Part shown: one piece after another, positions 45,472 to 55,235 of the stretch
How positions within the stretch are numbered: position 1 is the first letter of the stretch
Layout: each line of letters begins with the position of its first letter
From: Acetivibrio clariflavus DSM 19732
GTDB lineage: Bacteria; Bacillota; Clostridia; Acetivibrionales; Acetivibrionaceae
Length of the DNA stretch: 64,000 nucleotides
Assembly: GCF_000237085.1 (NCBI RefSeq)
Contig: NC_016627.1
Span: 2,232,118-2,296,117, forward strand
Direction: 5' to 3'
Notes under the pieces: generated by a model
What the model was told of the DNA's origin: nothing
Databases searched by the model: none
The model's input: the letters and a program-made list of their open reading frames with translations, nothing else
Made by a program: the position numbers and the translations under genes

Positions 45472-47157
45472 ATGAAAAAACTTATTATTTTTTCAGTCCT
45501 GCTGGTATTGCTTGTTGCATTGTTGCCAACACCGGGTCTGCAAATTTCTGCAGAGACAACCAATGTCGGCGCACCGGATGACGACTGGCTTCACGTTGAA
45601 AACGGCTATATTGTTGACAAGTATGGCAATAAGGTATGGCTGACCGGTGCCAACTGGTTCGGATTTAACTGCAGAGAAATGATGCTTCTGGATTCTTATC
45701 ACAGTGACATTATAGCCGACATACAAATTGTTGCAGACAAGGGTATAAACGTAGTCAGACTACCGATTGCCACCGATCTTTTATATTCCTGGAGCAAAGG
45801 TATATACCCTATGTCCACAGATACCTCTTACAACAACCCAATTTTAGCAGGTTTGAACAGCTTCGAACTGTTTAATCTGATGCTGGAAAACTTTAAAAAA
45901 GTGGGAATCAAAGTTATTCTCGATGTACATAGTCCCGAAACCGATAACATGGGACATAACCATCCCCTTTGGTATAAAGGAGAAATAACTGAAGAAATAT
46001 TTAAAGCTGCTTGGGTATGGGTAGCCAACTATTATAAAAATGACGATACAATTATCGGATTTGATTTAAAAAACGAACCCCATACCAATACCGGTACACT
46101 TAAGTTTAAATCCCAAAGTGCTATCTGGGATGATTCCGATCACAAAAACAATTGGAAAAGAGTAGCCCAGGAAACCGCACTGGAAATATTGAAAGTACAT
46201 CCCAATGTTTTAATATTTGTCGAAGGCGTTGAAATGTATCCTAAAGACGGCAAATGGGACGATGAATCCTTTGATACAAGTCCATGGACCGGAACCAACG
46301 ATTATTACGGAAACTGGTGGGGCGGTAATTTAAGAGGAGTCAGAGATTATCCCATCGATTTGGGAAAATATCAAAGCCAGCTGGTTTATTCACCTCACGA
46401 TTATGGACCTATAGTATATGAACAATCTTGGTTCGCTGGGGATTTCGTCACTGCCAGTGATGAAGAAGCCAAAAAAATACTTTATGAACAATGCTGGAGA
46501 GACAACTGGGCATATATTATGGAAGAAGGAATATCCCCGTTACTCCTCGGTGAATGGGGCGGAATAACTGAAGGCAATCACAAACTTCTTGACCTTAACC
46601 TTAAGTATTTAAGATGTATAAGGGATTTCATCCTTGAAAACAAATATAAACTCCATCACACTTTCTGGTGTATAAATATTGACTCAGCCGATACGGGCGG
46701 ATTGTTTACCCGTGACGAGGGAACTCCATTCCCCGGTGGAAGAGATCTGAAGTGGAACGATAACAAATATGATAATTACTTGCTGCCTGTTTTGTGGAAA
46801 AATGAAGAGGGTAAATTCCAAGGCTTAGACCACGAAATACCTTTGGGTAAAAACGGTGTGCCATTGCCAAAAGGTACATCACCAGTAACACCGACAAAGA
46901 CTCCTGTAACACCGACACCTACTTCAACACCTACACCTACTCCTTCAAACGTTATAAAAGGTGATATTAACGGAGACGGTGAAATAAACTCAATTGACTA
47001 TGCAATATTGAAAAGTTACCTTCTCGGATTAACCAAAAACTTACCTGCGGAAGATGAACTTGCCGTTGCTGATTTGAATGGAGATAAAGAAATCAATTCC
47101 ATTGACTATGCACTCTTGAAAATGTATCTTTTAGGTATGATAAAAGATTTCTCTTGA
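45472..47157 (+). CDS. Cellulosomal GH5 endoglucanase with C-terminal dockerin (CelB/CelG-like)
   Basis: A 561-aa secreted cellulase. The signal peptide spans 1 to about 27. The GH5 barrel (about 35-455) has acid/base Glu202 in DLKNEPH and nucleophile Glu361 in LLGEWGG, plus LTGANWFGFNCRE and LDVHSPE. It closely resembles CelB/CelG of Clostridium thermocellum as I recall them. A Pro/Thr linker (about 468-493) leads to a type I dockerin (about 494-559) with loops DINGDGEINSID and DLNGDKEINSID. AGGAGGAAAG precedes the ATG. It is monocistronic. Confidence 0.96.
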   Translation: MKKLIIFSVLLVLLVALLPTPGLQISAETTNVGAPDDDWLHVENGYIVDKYGNKVWLTGANWFGFNCREMMLLDSYHSDIIADIQIVADKGINVVRLPIATDLLYSWSKGIYPMSTDTSYNNPILAGLNSFELFNLMLENFKKVGIKVILDVHSPETDNMGHNHPLWYKGEITEEIFKAAWVWVANYYKNDDTIIGFDLKNEPHTNTGTLKFKSQSAIWDDSDHKNNWKRVAQETALEILKVHPNVLIFVEGVEMYPKDGKWDDESFDTSPWTGTNDYYGNWWGGNLRGVRDYPIDLGKYQSQLVYSPHDYGPIVYEQSWFAGDFVTASDEEAKKILYEQCWRDNWAYIMEEGISPLLLGEWGGITEGNHKLLDLNLKYLRCIRDFILENKYKLHHTFWCINIDSADTGGLFTRDEGTPFPGGRDLKWNDNKYDNYLLPVLWKNEEGKFQGLDHEIPLGKNGVPLPKGTSPVTPTKTPVTPTPTSTPTPTPSNVIKGDINGDGEINSIDYAILKSYLLGLTKNLPAEDELAVADLNGDKEINSIDYALLKMYLLGMIKDFS

Positions 47158-47172
47158 TTTTTACGAAATTAA

Positions 47173-47199
47173 AAGAGCCATCCCAATCGGATGGCTCTT
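47173..47199. terminator. Terminator between the GH5 gene and the HAD gene
   Basis: A perfect 11-bp stem (AAGAGCCATCC with GGATGGCTCTT) around a 5-nt loop, followed by ATTTATTT on the plus strand and TTAATTT on the minus strand. It serves both convergent genes. Confidence 0.85.
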
Positions 47200-47218
47200 A
47201 TTTATTTCACATTATTCT

Positions 47219-47713
47219 CTACCCTATTGTCTCTGTTTCCATATAGTTCTTATTCTTTTTAATTCTTTTTGCTTCATTCAATACTTTAAGCTCCCAATTT
47301 TTATCATCTTTAGATACTATTAATACATTAAAGCCATATTGTATCCCATTTTGTTTTACAGAAATATCATCGTCAACATGCAAATCAATTCCGAATTTTG
47401 ATGGTACTTTTGATGGCATTATTTCTTTTCGTGTTCCCTGAACCAATTCTTTATGAATCTTTTGATTTATAACTTTACTCAGCCTTATACCGTAAACTCC
47501 AAACAGACGTTTAATATAACCAACACTTCTTTCCGATGTAGTATAAACACAAATATCAAATCCTAAGGATTTTAACTCTTCACACAAAGCTTTCGTTCCT
47601 TTACGCAACTTTTCCTTAAAAAACAAAGCTCTGATAAACTTGACAGGCTTTTCATATTCAGTATCTTTGTCTGTTAATATTAATGTATCATCCAAATCAA
47701 AAGAAATTTTCAT
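47219..47713 (-). CDS. HAD superfamily hydrolase
   Basis: A 164-aa haloacid dehalogenase-fold protein, probably a phosphatase of unknown substrate. Motif I is SFDLDDTLI (Asp6 and Asp8), motif II is the Thr-Ser of VYTTSERS, and the acidic motif IV is LHVDDD. The ribosome binding site is weak (GGGTGAT). It is the first gene of the minus-strand accessory region. Confidence 0.85.
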   Translation of the reverse strand: MKISFDLDDTLILTDKDTEYEKPVKFIRALFFKEKLRKGTKALCEELKSLGFDICVYTTSERSVGYIKRLFGVYGIRLSKVINQKIHKELVQGTRKEIMPSKVPSKFGIDLHVDDDISVKQNGIQYGFNVLIVSKDDKNWELKVLNEAKRIKKNKNYMETETIG

Positions 47714-47817
47714 AAAAACTCTATATCACCCTATTTAAAATAATCCAATCAGTATGGTATCATGCTGATAAATTTTTTCAGTGATATTTATTCGCTTCTG
47801 ATTGATTAATCCCTTTA

Positions 47818-48075
47818 TTAAAAAATTGATTTTTTTCTTCGGCTATTTAGTATATAAGCAGCAACAAATGATCCTAAAACTACGATAATATCTATCAAAA
47901 TAACTTTCCAATTTCCTTCTGCTATGTTTTTAGGAATATTTATAATCATCCCCAATACAAAGAAGATAACAACAGAACCTAATATAATGATAATAGCAAT
48001 CTTCGATTTTTCTTTGAATCGATCAGCACCAAACAAAAGAATATATATCACAACTAAAAGAAGCAAACTGGTCAT
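47818..48075 (-). CDS. Small hypothetical membrane protein
   Basis: An 85-aa protein with three predicted membrane helices (about 3-15, 24-47 and 57-76) and a basic C-terminus (NSRRKKSIF). A good AAGGAG site lies upstream of the ATG. I recognise no family. It lies 117 bp from a broken lipoprotein gene. Confidence 0.65.
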   Translation of the reverse strand: MTSLLLLVVIYILLFGADRFKEKSKIAIIIILGSVVIFFVLGMIINIPKNIAEGNWKVILIDIIVVLGSFVAAYILNSRRKKSIF

Positions 48076-48191
48076 AACTCTTTCTCCTTATAAATTCAGT
48101 ATTTTTTGCCGCAATCCAAAACATAAAAAATATTGATTTTGGAAATTTTAAAAATATTTTTTGCAAATTTAACTTTATTTGTACACTGCAG

Positions 48192-48725
48192 TTATTGGCA
48201 CTTCTTAATAAAATCATTCCTCCAGGCATTATAATTTATATTTTTTATGTCTTCAAAATTCTTTCCTTCCAAAGAATAAATTCCTCCTGCCGGAACAAGT
48301 GAAAAGTCCGCTCCTTCATAATCCGGGTTTGAGTAACCTCCTATAATCTTATTTTCACATACCATTATACTTAAACATGTTTTTTGATTAGGTGATTTAT
48401 CATCCAAAATATGTTTTTTCACTTTATATGTATAAGTAGATATTGTTTTCCCCATATATCCGTCGGGTTCTGAATATTGAACAGACCAAATGTTCCAATT
48501 ATTATATATCCACTCTTTATCTACTTTTACTTCTTAACTCTTCCCATTTGACATTATTATTTCATATCCTTTTTTAATTATATAATTATCAATATCTTCA
48601 AGTGATTCAATACTAATCGGCTCAAATGCTTCATTTCTTACATTGTTATTTTTGCCGGTTTCATTTTTACAGGCTATTAGCATACAAAAAAACACTATTA
48701 AAACAAAATTTGTGTTCAGAGCAAA
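48192..48725 (-). pseudogene. Disrupted lipoprotein gene (in-frame TAA)
   Basis: One continuous frame runs from 48725 to 48192, broken by a single TAA at 48534-48536. The N-terminal part reads like a lipoprotein (hydrophobic FVLIVFFCMLIAC lipobox, then NETGKNNNVRNEA). The second part includes EWIYNNWNIWSVQYSEPDG and an 87-aa tail ending NAWRNDFIKKCQ. There is also no good start codon before the signal peptide, so both 5' end and middle are damaged. The family is not recognised. Confidence 0.75.
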
Positions 48726-48982
48726 CTAAAGAACATTACTCGGTCTTTATTAATAAATATTAGCTCTATCTTTATAACAAAAACAGCACCATTGTTATAC
48801 TATCCTAACCATATTCTATCAATTCCTTTATTTTTTGTCTATGTAATTTTTTAATTTTCAAACTCCAACCTCTGCAATAAATAAAAAGCATCTTCATAAT
48901 TTCTTAATGAGAAGCCCGTATACATATGTAAAAAACTCTGATTATAAATGAAGTGTAATTTGTAGCTTTCTGCGAAAATATA

Positions 48983-50599
48983 TTAAACTATATTCTCATT
49001 AGCAGCTGGAAACTTGTGGGAATGTTCAAGATTAATCATAATAACCTTATCGTCTTCTAAAAGTAAAGTATCACCAACCGGAACAATAATTTCGTTACCT
49101 CTTCGTTGAACCATAATTATCAGATGATTGTGCGGCAGCTCTAAGTCTTTGATATATTTGTTTTCCCACTTGTGCCCTTTAGTAATAGTAAATTCAATAA
49201 GCTCTTGTCCCTGTTTATCAAAGTGTACTTCACCGCCTATGACAATTAAATCATTTTCCTCAATAACTACCTCACCTCTGGGGACAATAATTTTACCATT
49301 CCGTTCAATCTTGGCAACAATAAAGTCAAATGGGAGGTTTAAATCCTTTATTTTTTTGCCAATTAAACTACTATTCGGATGAATTCTTGTTTCTAAAAAA
49401 CCAATTTCTGCCCTGTCCTGATAATAGTTAAAGGTCTTTAAGACTGTATCCCTAGGATCTATCATATCCAATCGTTTTGATGCAATTGGCATTAAACCAC
49501 CTTGAATCAATGAGGAAAGCACACATATACCAAATACTATATGATAAACATCGATTGAAAAAACCGCAGAACTATTCACAGCCTTTATTGCAAAAGCAAT
49601 AGCTGCAGCACCACGAATACCTGCCAATGAAATTATGTTTAATTGATTGAACTTAAGTTTAAAAGGCAGCATTAATCCATAAACGGCTGCCGGTCGGGCA
49701 ACTATAGTCATAAACAGCATAATGGCAAGTGCCAACGGTAATGCCTCAATAAATTTAGATAGTTCGGACAACAAACCCAATATGAAAAACAGGCCTATCT
49801 GCATTATTTCAGTAAATCCATCAAAGAAAAATATTATACTACGCTTACCTCTAAATTCTATATTACCAAGATAAATACCTAAGATATAAAGGGCTAAATA
49901 TCCATTGCCACCCAGTAAATCTGTCGTAGCATATGTAATAAGCATTATAGAAGCCATCAATACAGAATAAAGCCCATCGGATTCCAATGAATAATTTTTT
50001 AGTAATTTCCCAGTAACAAGGGAAAAGACAGCCCCAATAACAATTCCGATAACTACCTGAGATAAAATAAGAATTGGTATAAACAGTTTTGAACCTAATA
50101 TTGTTGATAAAAATACCATAGTCATCGTAAAAGCAGTCGGGTCATTTGAGCCACTTTCAAGTTCCAGTAGGGATGCTGTATTGTATTTCAAGTTCAGGTT
50201 TTTTGAGCGTAATATATTAGAGACACTGGCATAATCCGTTGAACCTACAATAGAACCAATGAGCATACCTTCTAATAACTCAAACCCTAAAACATAATGA
50301 CAAAATAAACCTGTTAATAATGCAGTTGAAACAACTCCTAAAGAACTAAGTATAATTGCCTCCTTTGCAACCGGTTTTCCCATCTTCCAATTTGTACCAA
50401 ATCCTCCGTAAAACATAACAACCATTAATGCTACTGTAGAAAATCCATCCGCAAATTCGTAATTTCCAAAGTCAATACCTATGCTAAAGATCATGCCCAG
50501 CACAATAAATAATAATAAAGCAGGTATTCCACGTTTATTAGAAAAACGAATAGCAAACAACGCAAGGATAAAAATAATACCTATAGTTAAATAAGACAT
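48983..50599 (-). CDS. Potassium/proton antiporter, CPA1 family with two TrkA-C domains
   Basis: A 538-aa NhaP2/CvrA-like cation/proton antiporter. About 12 membrane helices span residues 1-385, with the ion-site motifs GSIVGSTDYASVSNIL and ELESGSNDPTAFTMT. Two C-terminal TrkA-C/RCK_C-type domains follow (IGKKIKDLNLPFDFIVAKI and NKYIKDLELPHNHLIIMV), which usually bind nucleotide or ions for gating. AAAGGGAT precedes the ATG. It is a single gene with AT-rich flanks. Confidence 0.93.
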   Translation of the reverse strand: MSYLTIGIIFILALFAIRFSNKRGIPALLLFIVLGMIFSIGIDFGNYEFADGFSTVALMVVMFYGGFGTNWKMGKPVAKEAIILSSLGVVSTALLTGLFCHYVLGFELLEGMLIGSIVGSTDYASVSNILRSKNLNLKYNTASLLELESGSNDPTAFTMTMVFLSTILGSKLFIPILILSQVVIGIVIGAVFSLVTGKLLKNYSLESDGLYSVLMASIMLITYATTDLLGGNGYLALYILGIYLGNIEFRGKRSIIFFFDGFTEIMQIGLFFILGLLSELSKFIEALPLALAIMLFMTIVARPAAVYGLMLPFKLKFNQLNIISLAGIRGAAAIAFAIKAVNSSAVFSIDVYHIVFGICVLSSLIQGGLMPIASKRLDMIDPRDTVLKTFNYYQDRAEIGFLETRIHPNSSLIGKKIKDLNLPFDFIVAKIERNGKIIVPRGEVVIEENDLIVIGGEVHFDKQGQELIEFTITKGHKWENKYIKDLELPHNHLIIMVQRRGNEIIVPVGDTLLLEDDKVIMINLEHSHKFPAANENIV

Positions 50600-50801
50600 A
50601 TATGATCCCTTTCTATTAAATATTGTAGTATTAATATCAAATATAATGAAAACTTTTTAGATTGAGATTCAAACCATCGATTTGAGTATTTTATTGTTCA
50701 TTATATTATAACATATTCTAAGTTTTTTCAAAGCAATTTACATCTTTTTTGATTTGTTCATTTTCGATATGTACGGGACCATATAATATCCTATTTATAT
50801 C

Positions 50802-51140
50802 TCAAAAGAATTTATGTCCGCAATTATTACATTCTTTATCGTTTACATCCCGTTTACTGAAACAGATTGGACATTCATCCTCGTTTGCTTTTGAAGTTTC
50901 ATAATCTTCCTCTAAAGGTTGTGTACCAATTTGTCTTTCATTATAAAGTCTTTCAACGTACTCTCTTCCGTCATCATAGAACCAAAGGATATAACCGCAA
51001 TTATCGCATATGTAGTTTAAGACACAACGATCAAAATCTATAAAAGTCATTAATCTCGGATTAAAAATGGTTTATCTCCTTTTAAAGTTCTCCCCTTTAC
51101 AGATTGGGCATACCAATTTGTATCCATTTAATTCAACCAT
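50802..51140 (-). pseudogene. Zinc-ribbon protein gene split by one in-frame TAA
   Basis: From the ATG at 51140 the frame reads MVELNGYKLVCPICKGENF, meets TAA at 51072-51074, and continues as NPRLMTFIDFDRCVLNYICDNCGY... to 50802. Across the stop, CPIC and CDNC pair up as one zinc ribbon of a common clostridial family. A second ribbon (CPICFSKRD and CNNCGHKFF) ends the protein. The downstream ATG at 51050 could make only an 82-aa C-terminal piece that lacks the first CPIC. Confidence 0.75.
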
Positions 51141-51241
51141 AATCTTTACCCTCTTACATTTATTTAATATACTTTGTACAGTAAGAGTTAAAAATTCAAA
51201 AAATTATATTTAATTCTTTTATCTCTATAATTATAAATTAA

Positions 51242-51437
51242 TTACAAATACAATTCCATCTCCGATTGCTTTGACTTAAAGCCTATCTTTTCATATACAA
51301 TCGTGCCGTTCTCTGTAGCATGCAGCTAAACGCGCTTAACTCCAATATCCTTTAAATAAGATATCCTCTCTTTCAGTATGCCTGTAGCAATTCCTTTATA
51401 TCTGTATTCAGTAACATGTTTGAAAATGTTATCTGCT
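51242..51437 (-). pseudogene. GNAT acetyltransferase remnant
   Basis: A C-terminal GNAT fragment: NIFKHVTEYRYKGIATGILK matches the acetyl-CoA binding motif A, followed by GVKRV, an in-frame TAG (51326-51328), then LHATENGTIVYEKIGFKS and the stop at 51242. The N-terminal half of the gene is missing; the fragment abuts the end of the next lipoprotein gene. Confidence 0.75.
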
Positions 51438-52230
51438 AAAACTGAGATCCTTCTTCACCGGGTACAAAATCTTTTAAATTTACAAGCGGTCTTTTTCCTC
51501 TATTTCCTTTTGTAGTTTTAAGTTGACCATCTTCATACTTTTTGATTGTATAATCACCGGTAAAAAGGTTATAATCCTCTTCATCAGCAGTATCCATTGT
51601 AGCAGTGCCGGTAAAATATGAACCTTTGGTAACTCCAATCAAATACCAGCCGTCATCCTGATACCTGAATCTGTAATACAAATACCATCTATAATTGGAC
51701 CCGCCATAAAACTCTAATAGTAGTGTACCCCTTTCTATTTTTATATCTTGAAAAGGATCGCCGAAAACTCCTCCCTGATTACGCAGCATTATAGCCTTAT
51801 CGGATTTTATTGACAGAGAATATGTATTGTCACTGTTTCTAAAAGCAATTAACAATGACCTTGGCGGAACATAGAATTCTTCTTCCGTTTGCTTATCTTC
51901 GCCTTCTATTACAAAAGCTTTATCTATTAGACCGTCTTGATTCAAATCTCCTTCAGTAATTGCAAGATTTCCGTCATTTTTTACCAGAACGTACCACCCA
52001 TCCGGTATAAACGGTAAAATGTCCTCAAAATCAACACTGCTTTCTTCTGAAGATTCATTTTGCGATAAATCTTTGCTATCGTCATTTATATTATTCTTTG
52101 GTGTGTTTTCTGCTATAGGTGCTGTTGGAGATAATGTTTTGTCACTTCCCGAAGTATCGGTTTTATTCGTGCACCCGACTGCCGAAAGTAAATAAAAAAA
52201 TATTACTGCTGATATCAATATCCTTTTCAT
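51436..52230 (-). CDS. Lipoprotein with EF-hand-like motif
   Basis: A 264-aa predicted lipoprotein. It has a signal sequence with lipobox LLSAVGC (Cys20), an acidic Ser-rich linker, then a beta-rich domain with a calcium-loop-like ITEGDLNQDGLID and repeated WYLYYRF, GWYLIGVT. I recognise this pattern from clostridial surface lipoproteins, but no function is established. AAGGAT lies upstream of the ATG. Confidence 0.75.
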   Translation of the reverse strand: MKRILISAVIFFYLLSAVGCTNKTDTSGSDKTLSPTAPIAENTPKNNINDDSKDLSQNESSEESSVDFEDILPFIPDGWYVLVKNDGNLAITEGDLNQDGLIDKAFVIEGEDKQTEEEFYVPPRSLLIAFRNSDNTYSLSIKSDKAIMLRNQGGVFGDPFQDIKIERGTLLLEFYGGSNYRWYLYYRFRYQDDGWYLIGVTKGSYFTGTATMDTADEEDYNLFTGDYTIKKYEDGQLKTTKGNRGKRPLVNLKDFVPGEEGSQF

Positions 52231-52408
52231 TCATTATCAATCCTTCCATTGTCGCTTGCCATCAAAAATTAAACTTTATACATTGCAAAAATCCTATATG
52301 TAACATCATATTAAGCTGTATTGCAGATGATGCTTGATTTAAATCTCAAATATATCCTGTATCGGTATTGTAACAATCTTTAAGAGCTTTTTTATCACTA
52401 GCCTGATA

Positions 52409-53026
52409 CTATCCTTCTTCTATATATTCTAACGTATACGGACACCAAACCATACACTTTACGCATAAAGTACAGAGTTTTCTTGTTATAATTTCATCAC
52501 GGGTAGTATCTATGCTCCATGTTTTGCCCAGTAAAGCTTTAGTGTCACACACATCCACACAGATATTGCAATTCCCGCATTTCGGTTCTTTAGGAATTTC
52601 ACTCATGGTTATGAAAGGAGCTGTGGTTAATACCTTTCCTAACAACAGTGCACAACCATATCGTTCAGTAACCAGAAGATTGTTTTTTCCTATAAAACCC
52701 AATCCCGCTCTGAGTGCAATAGTTTTATGCGGAAGAAGACCGACTTTCAACTTGGCTACACTTTCGTACCCCTCTGCTTTTAACTGCTCAGCTAATTTTA
52801 CAGCAAGAGCATCCATCTTGCGTTCAACACTGAGTACCTCTTTCTTTTTCGGTATTTGCCCGGCTTTTAGCGTGCTGATATACTCTTTAGACAGTGCTTT
52901 GCCAAAAAGAACGGCACAGGAGTAATCTTCAATAACATCTGCCGGTAACATAGAAATATCGACAAAATATACAAAGTCAGCACCTTTGTCTTTTATGTAC
53001 TGCTCCCATGTTTCATTCAGATTCAT
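52409..53026 (-). CDS. Double [4Fe-4S] cluster protein, QueG-like
   Basis: A protein of about 205 aa with a C-terminal double ferredoxin motif, CGNCNICVDVC and CTLCVKCMVWCPYT. The N-terminal part (SMLPADVIEDYSCAVLFGKAL, GLGFIGKNNLLVTERYG) resembles epoxyqueuosine reductase QueG but is shorter than the roughly 300-380 aa enzymes, so it may be a divergent reductase. The ATG at 53026 has AAAAGGAG upstream. Confidence 0.82.
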   Translation of the reverse strand: MNLNETWEQYIKDKGADFVYFVDISMLPADVIEDYSCAVLFGKALSKEYISTLKAGQIPKKKEVLSVERKMDALAVKLAEQLKAEGYESVAKLKVGLLPHKTIALRAGLGFIGKNNLLVTERYGCALLLGKVLTTAPFITMSEIPKEPKCGNCNICVDVCDTKALLGKTWSIDTTRDEIITRKLCTLCVKCMVWCPYTLEYIEEG

Positions 53027-53161
53027 GTTAGCTCCTTTTACATCTGTACCCATGAAATCACTTCCTAAAATATACTTTTTGCTTTTATCTATGTGCTTCT
53101 TTCACAACTATATCTTCTGCATAATTTGCTCTTACAAATAACATCCAAAAAGAAAAAAACA

Positions 53162-53185
53162 TCTCATCCTTTATTCCAGATGAGA
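53162..53185 (-). terminator. Terminator overlapping the 3' end of the histidine phosphatase gene
   Basis: Arms TCTCATC and GATGAGA (7 bp) with a 10-nt loop. On the minus strand TGTTTTTTTC follows. The stem includes the last sense codons of the gene and the stop codon lies in the loop. Confidence 0.75.
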
Positions 53186-53776
53186 GATATCACCTTCCAA
53201 TAAAAGCTTAGTCCTATTGTCCTTTACTTCAACTATAGTTAAACAAGTATCTTTCATAAACGGTGGATTCCATAAATCCTTTATTTCTAAGTTTTTTATA
53301 ATCATATATAAAGTTTTCAATACAACTGCATGGGTTACAATAAGTACATTATCACCGCCAGCATTTATAATATCTTTACATGCTTTTTTTACCCTAATCA
53401 GTACGTCTTCAAAACTTTCGCCGTTCTCCTGCGGTTTAAATAAATGAGGCCTTTCCCAGAAGTTGGTGTGCTGTTCAGGATATAGTTCCCTTACTTTACT
53501 GTACTCCATACCTTCCCAAACTCCAAATCCCATCTCCTTTAAGGATTCAACTAAAACAATTTTTGTATTCTTTTCCCCATTTATGTATTTTGCTGTATCA
53601 ACAGCTCTTTTTAATGGACTCGTATAAATAACATCAAAATTAACGTCTTTTAGCCTCTCCCCAAGCCTTTTGGCATTATCTATGCCCTTTTCAGTTAATT
53701 CCGAGTCCTTCCACCCTTGCATTAACCCCTTTACATTCCACTCTGTTTCACCATGTCTTGTGATATATATTTTCAT
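53171..53776 (-). CDS. Histidine phosphatase family protein
   Basis: A phosphoglycerate mutase-like phosphatase, about 201 aa. The catalytic motif TRHGETEW lies at the N-terminus (His in RHG), followed by SPLKRAVDTA, the acid in ESLKEMGFGVWEG, and the second His in VLIVTHAVVLKTL. It resembles CobC/GpmB-type enzymes; the substrate is unknown. The ATG at 53776 (MKIYITRHG) is preferred, with GAGG upstream. Confidence 0.9.
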   Translation of the reverse strand: MKIYITRHGETEWNVKGLMQGWKDSELTEKGIDNAKRLGERLKDVNFDVIYTSPLKRAVDTAKYINGEKNTKIVLVESLKEMGFGVWEGMEYSKVRELYPEQHTNFWERPHLFKPQENGESFEDVLIRVKKACKDIINAGGDNVLIVTHAVVLKTLYMIIKNLEIKDLWNPPFMKDTCLTIVEVKDNRTKLLLEGDISHLE

Positions 53777-53852
53777 AGTGGACCTCATAAAATACTATTT
53801 TTCCAATGTCTTGTCTCAAAAGTCAGAGGGCATGAAAAAGCTTTTCTGAGAG

Positions 53853-54623
53853 TTAAAATTCTATCTTAATGCTTTCCCCTTCAACTGCAATACCTTTAGA
53901 ACGAGTAATTTTCAACTTTTGTTCTTGAGAAAATCCAATGGTCTCACCATGCTTTAAAGTGACATCTCCTTCAACTACATATGACGCTACACTAACTAAA
54001 AAATTATATAAATCCTTTAGGCTTTCCTTAGTTTTTATAACCTCAATTTCATCTTTTCCGAACTTATTTAGCCCAACGGTATAACCGGATACTCTATCGC
54101 CATCCGGATATATACCGAAATATATCCAATTTAAAATGGGCAAGTATCCTTGTTTAATATCTTCAGCTATATCAATATAGAACTTTGACGGTATAACAGT
54201 AGCACTTTGATAAATTCCAATGGCATTATCCAATTTCAATAAAGAACAAGCTATTTTTGTAAATAGCAAATTCCTTTCTATAGCATCAGAACCATTCATA
54301 ACTGCTAGAATTGCATGAGCTTTATGTGTTGATGTAACTTCCACTGCCTCTTTCCACAAGAAATTGTTCCTGGCATTGTTTTCAGCTTCATTATGGGGTA
54401 TTGGCAAATCGATAAAAGTACAAGCTATATTCATCCCATCAACTTCAAATGCAAATACACTGTCTTTTGATTGCTTTTCTGAAAGTTTTATACTCCAATC
54501 CTTTTCTAAATTTGCATAGAATGCCACCCAATCCACTTCTACTGAATTGAATAATATAAATCCGCATACTATATTTCCCGATGAACTCTTTCTTTCCGTT
54601 TCTTTCTTTTTAAACCATCCCAA
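53853..54623 (-). CDS. DUF4261 domain protein
   Basis: A 256-aa cytoplasmic protein with a DUF4261-like fold: CTFIDLPIPHNEAENNARNN, HKAHAILAVMNG, and the C-terminal GYTVGLNKFGKDEIEV. Members often accompany polymorphic toxin or orphan immunity loci, but their role is not established. The start is a TTG at 54623 with AGGGGGAA upstream. Confidence 0.8.
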   Translation of the reverse strand: MGWFKKKETERKSSSGNIVCGFILFNSVEVDWVAFYANLEKDWSIKLSEKQSKDSVFAFEVDGMNIACTFIDLPIPHNEAENNARNNFLWKEAVEVTSTHKAHAILAVMNGSDAIERNLLFTKIACSLLKLDNAIGIYQSATVIPSKFYIDIAEDIKQGYLPILNWIYFGIYPDGDRVSGYTVGLNKFGKDEIEVIKTKESLKDLYNFLVSVASYVVEGDVTLKHGETIGFSQEQKLKITRSKGIAVEGESIKIEF

Positions 54624-54700
54624 ATTAAACTTCCCCCTTTATTTTTCTCGAGTTAGCCAGGAATTCTCAATTTTTACATTTCGTCTTAAGTCATAAGATT

Positions 54701-54892
54701 TTAGCTAAAAATCAATATATACTCGATAATATTCTCCTTATGCATCCTCTTCTTCAATGGAAATACTAAATATTTTCTATTTAAACCAAAATAAAAAATA
54801 AAATCCTTTTCCTCTTTTAATTCAGCTATTTGTCCAACACCAGCGCGTATTTCTTGGCTAACATCTGTATAGTTCAATGATTTAATATTCAA
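54701..54892 (-). CDS. Short uncertain open frame, possible remnant
   Basis: A 63-aa frame from a TTG start with no recognisable family. It ends in a basic-hydrophobic tail (YLVFPLKKRMHKENIIEYIL). It could be a small gene or the 3' remnant of a larger one; flanking sequence is AT-rich and non-coding. Confidence 0.3.
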   Translation of the reverse strand: MNIKSLNYTDVSQEIRAGVGQIAELKEEKDFIFYFGLNRKYLVFPLKKRMHKENIIEYILIFS

Positions 54893-54999
54893 TAACCCTC
54901 TTTATATTCTCTTTGTCTTTAAATTCTTTTGTTTGCAAACCCAATCCCTAAAACCCGAATGTTTTAATACTTTTGCTCTAAGGTAAGTAATATTCTAAG

Positions 55000-55214
55000 T
55001 TAAGTAACTTTTTCATAATCAATATTCAAAATTTTTCCTTTATCTGATTCTGTCATATTTAAGCTAACCTCATCATTTACCGGCAGTGCTTTTATCAAAT
55101 GCTGAACATTCCATAACCATAATTAATAAATAGAGCAATAAAAAAATCCTCAGCTTCATTTGAATTCCTGCTTACATGATCTATTATGCGTGCTCTTGCC
55201 TGTAATCGGAAACT
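55000..55214 (-). pseudogene. Frameshifted gene fragment
   Basis: Two overlapping minus-strand frames read as one protein. The first gives ARIIDHVSRNSNEAEDFFIA then LFINYGYG and stops; the second, shifted, gives WNVQHLIKALPVNDEVSLN to a TAA at 55000. The switch is near 55106. The N-terminus is also truncated by a stop at 55215. The family is not recognised. Confidence 0.55.
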
Positions 55215-55235
55215 TCATCAATGTATTATACTACT

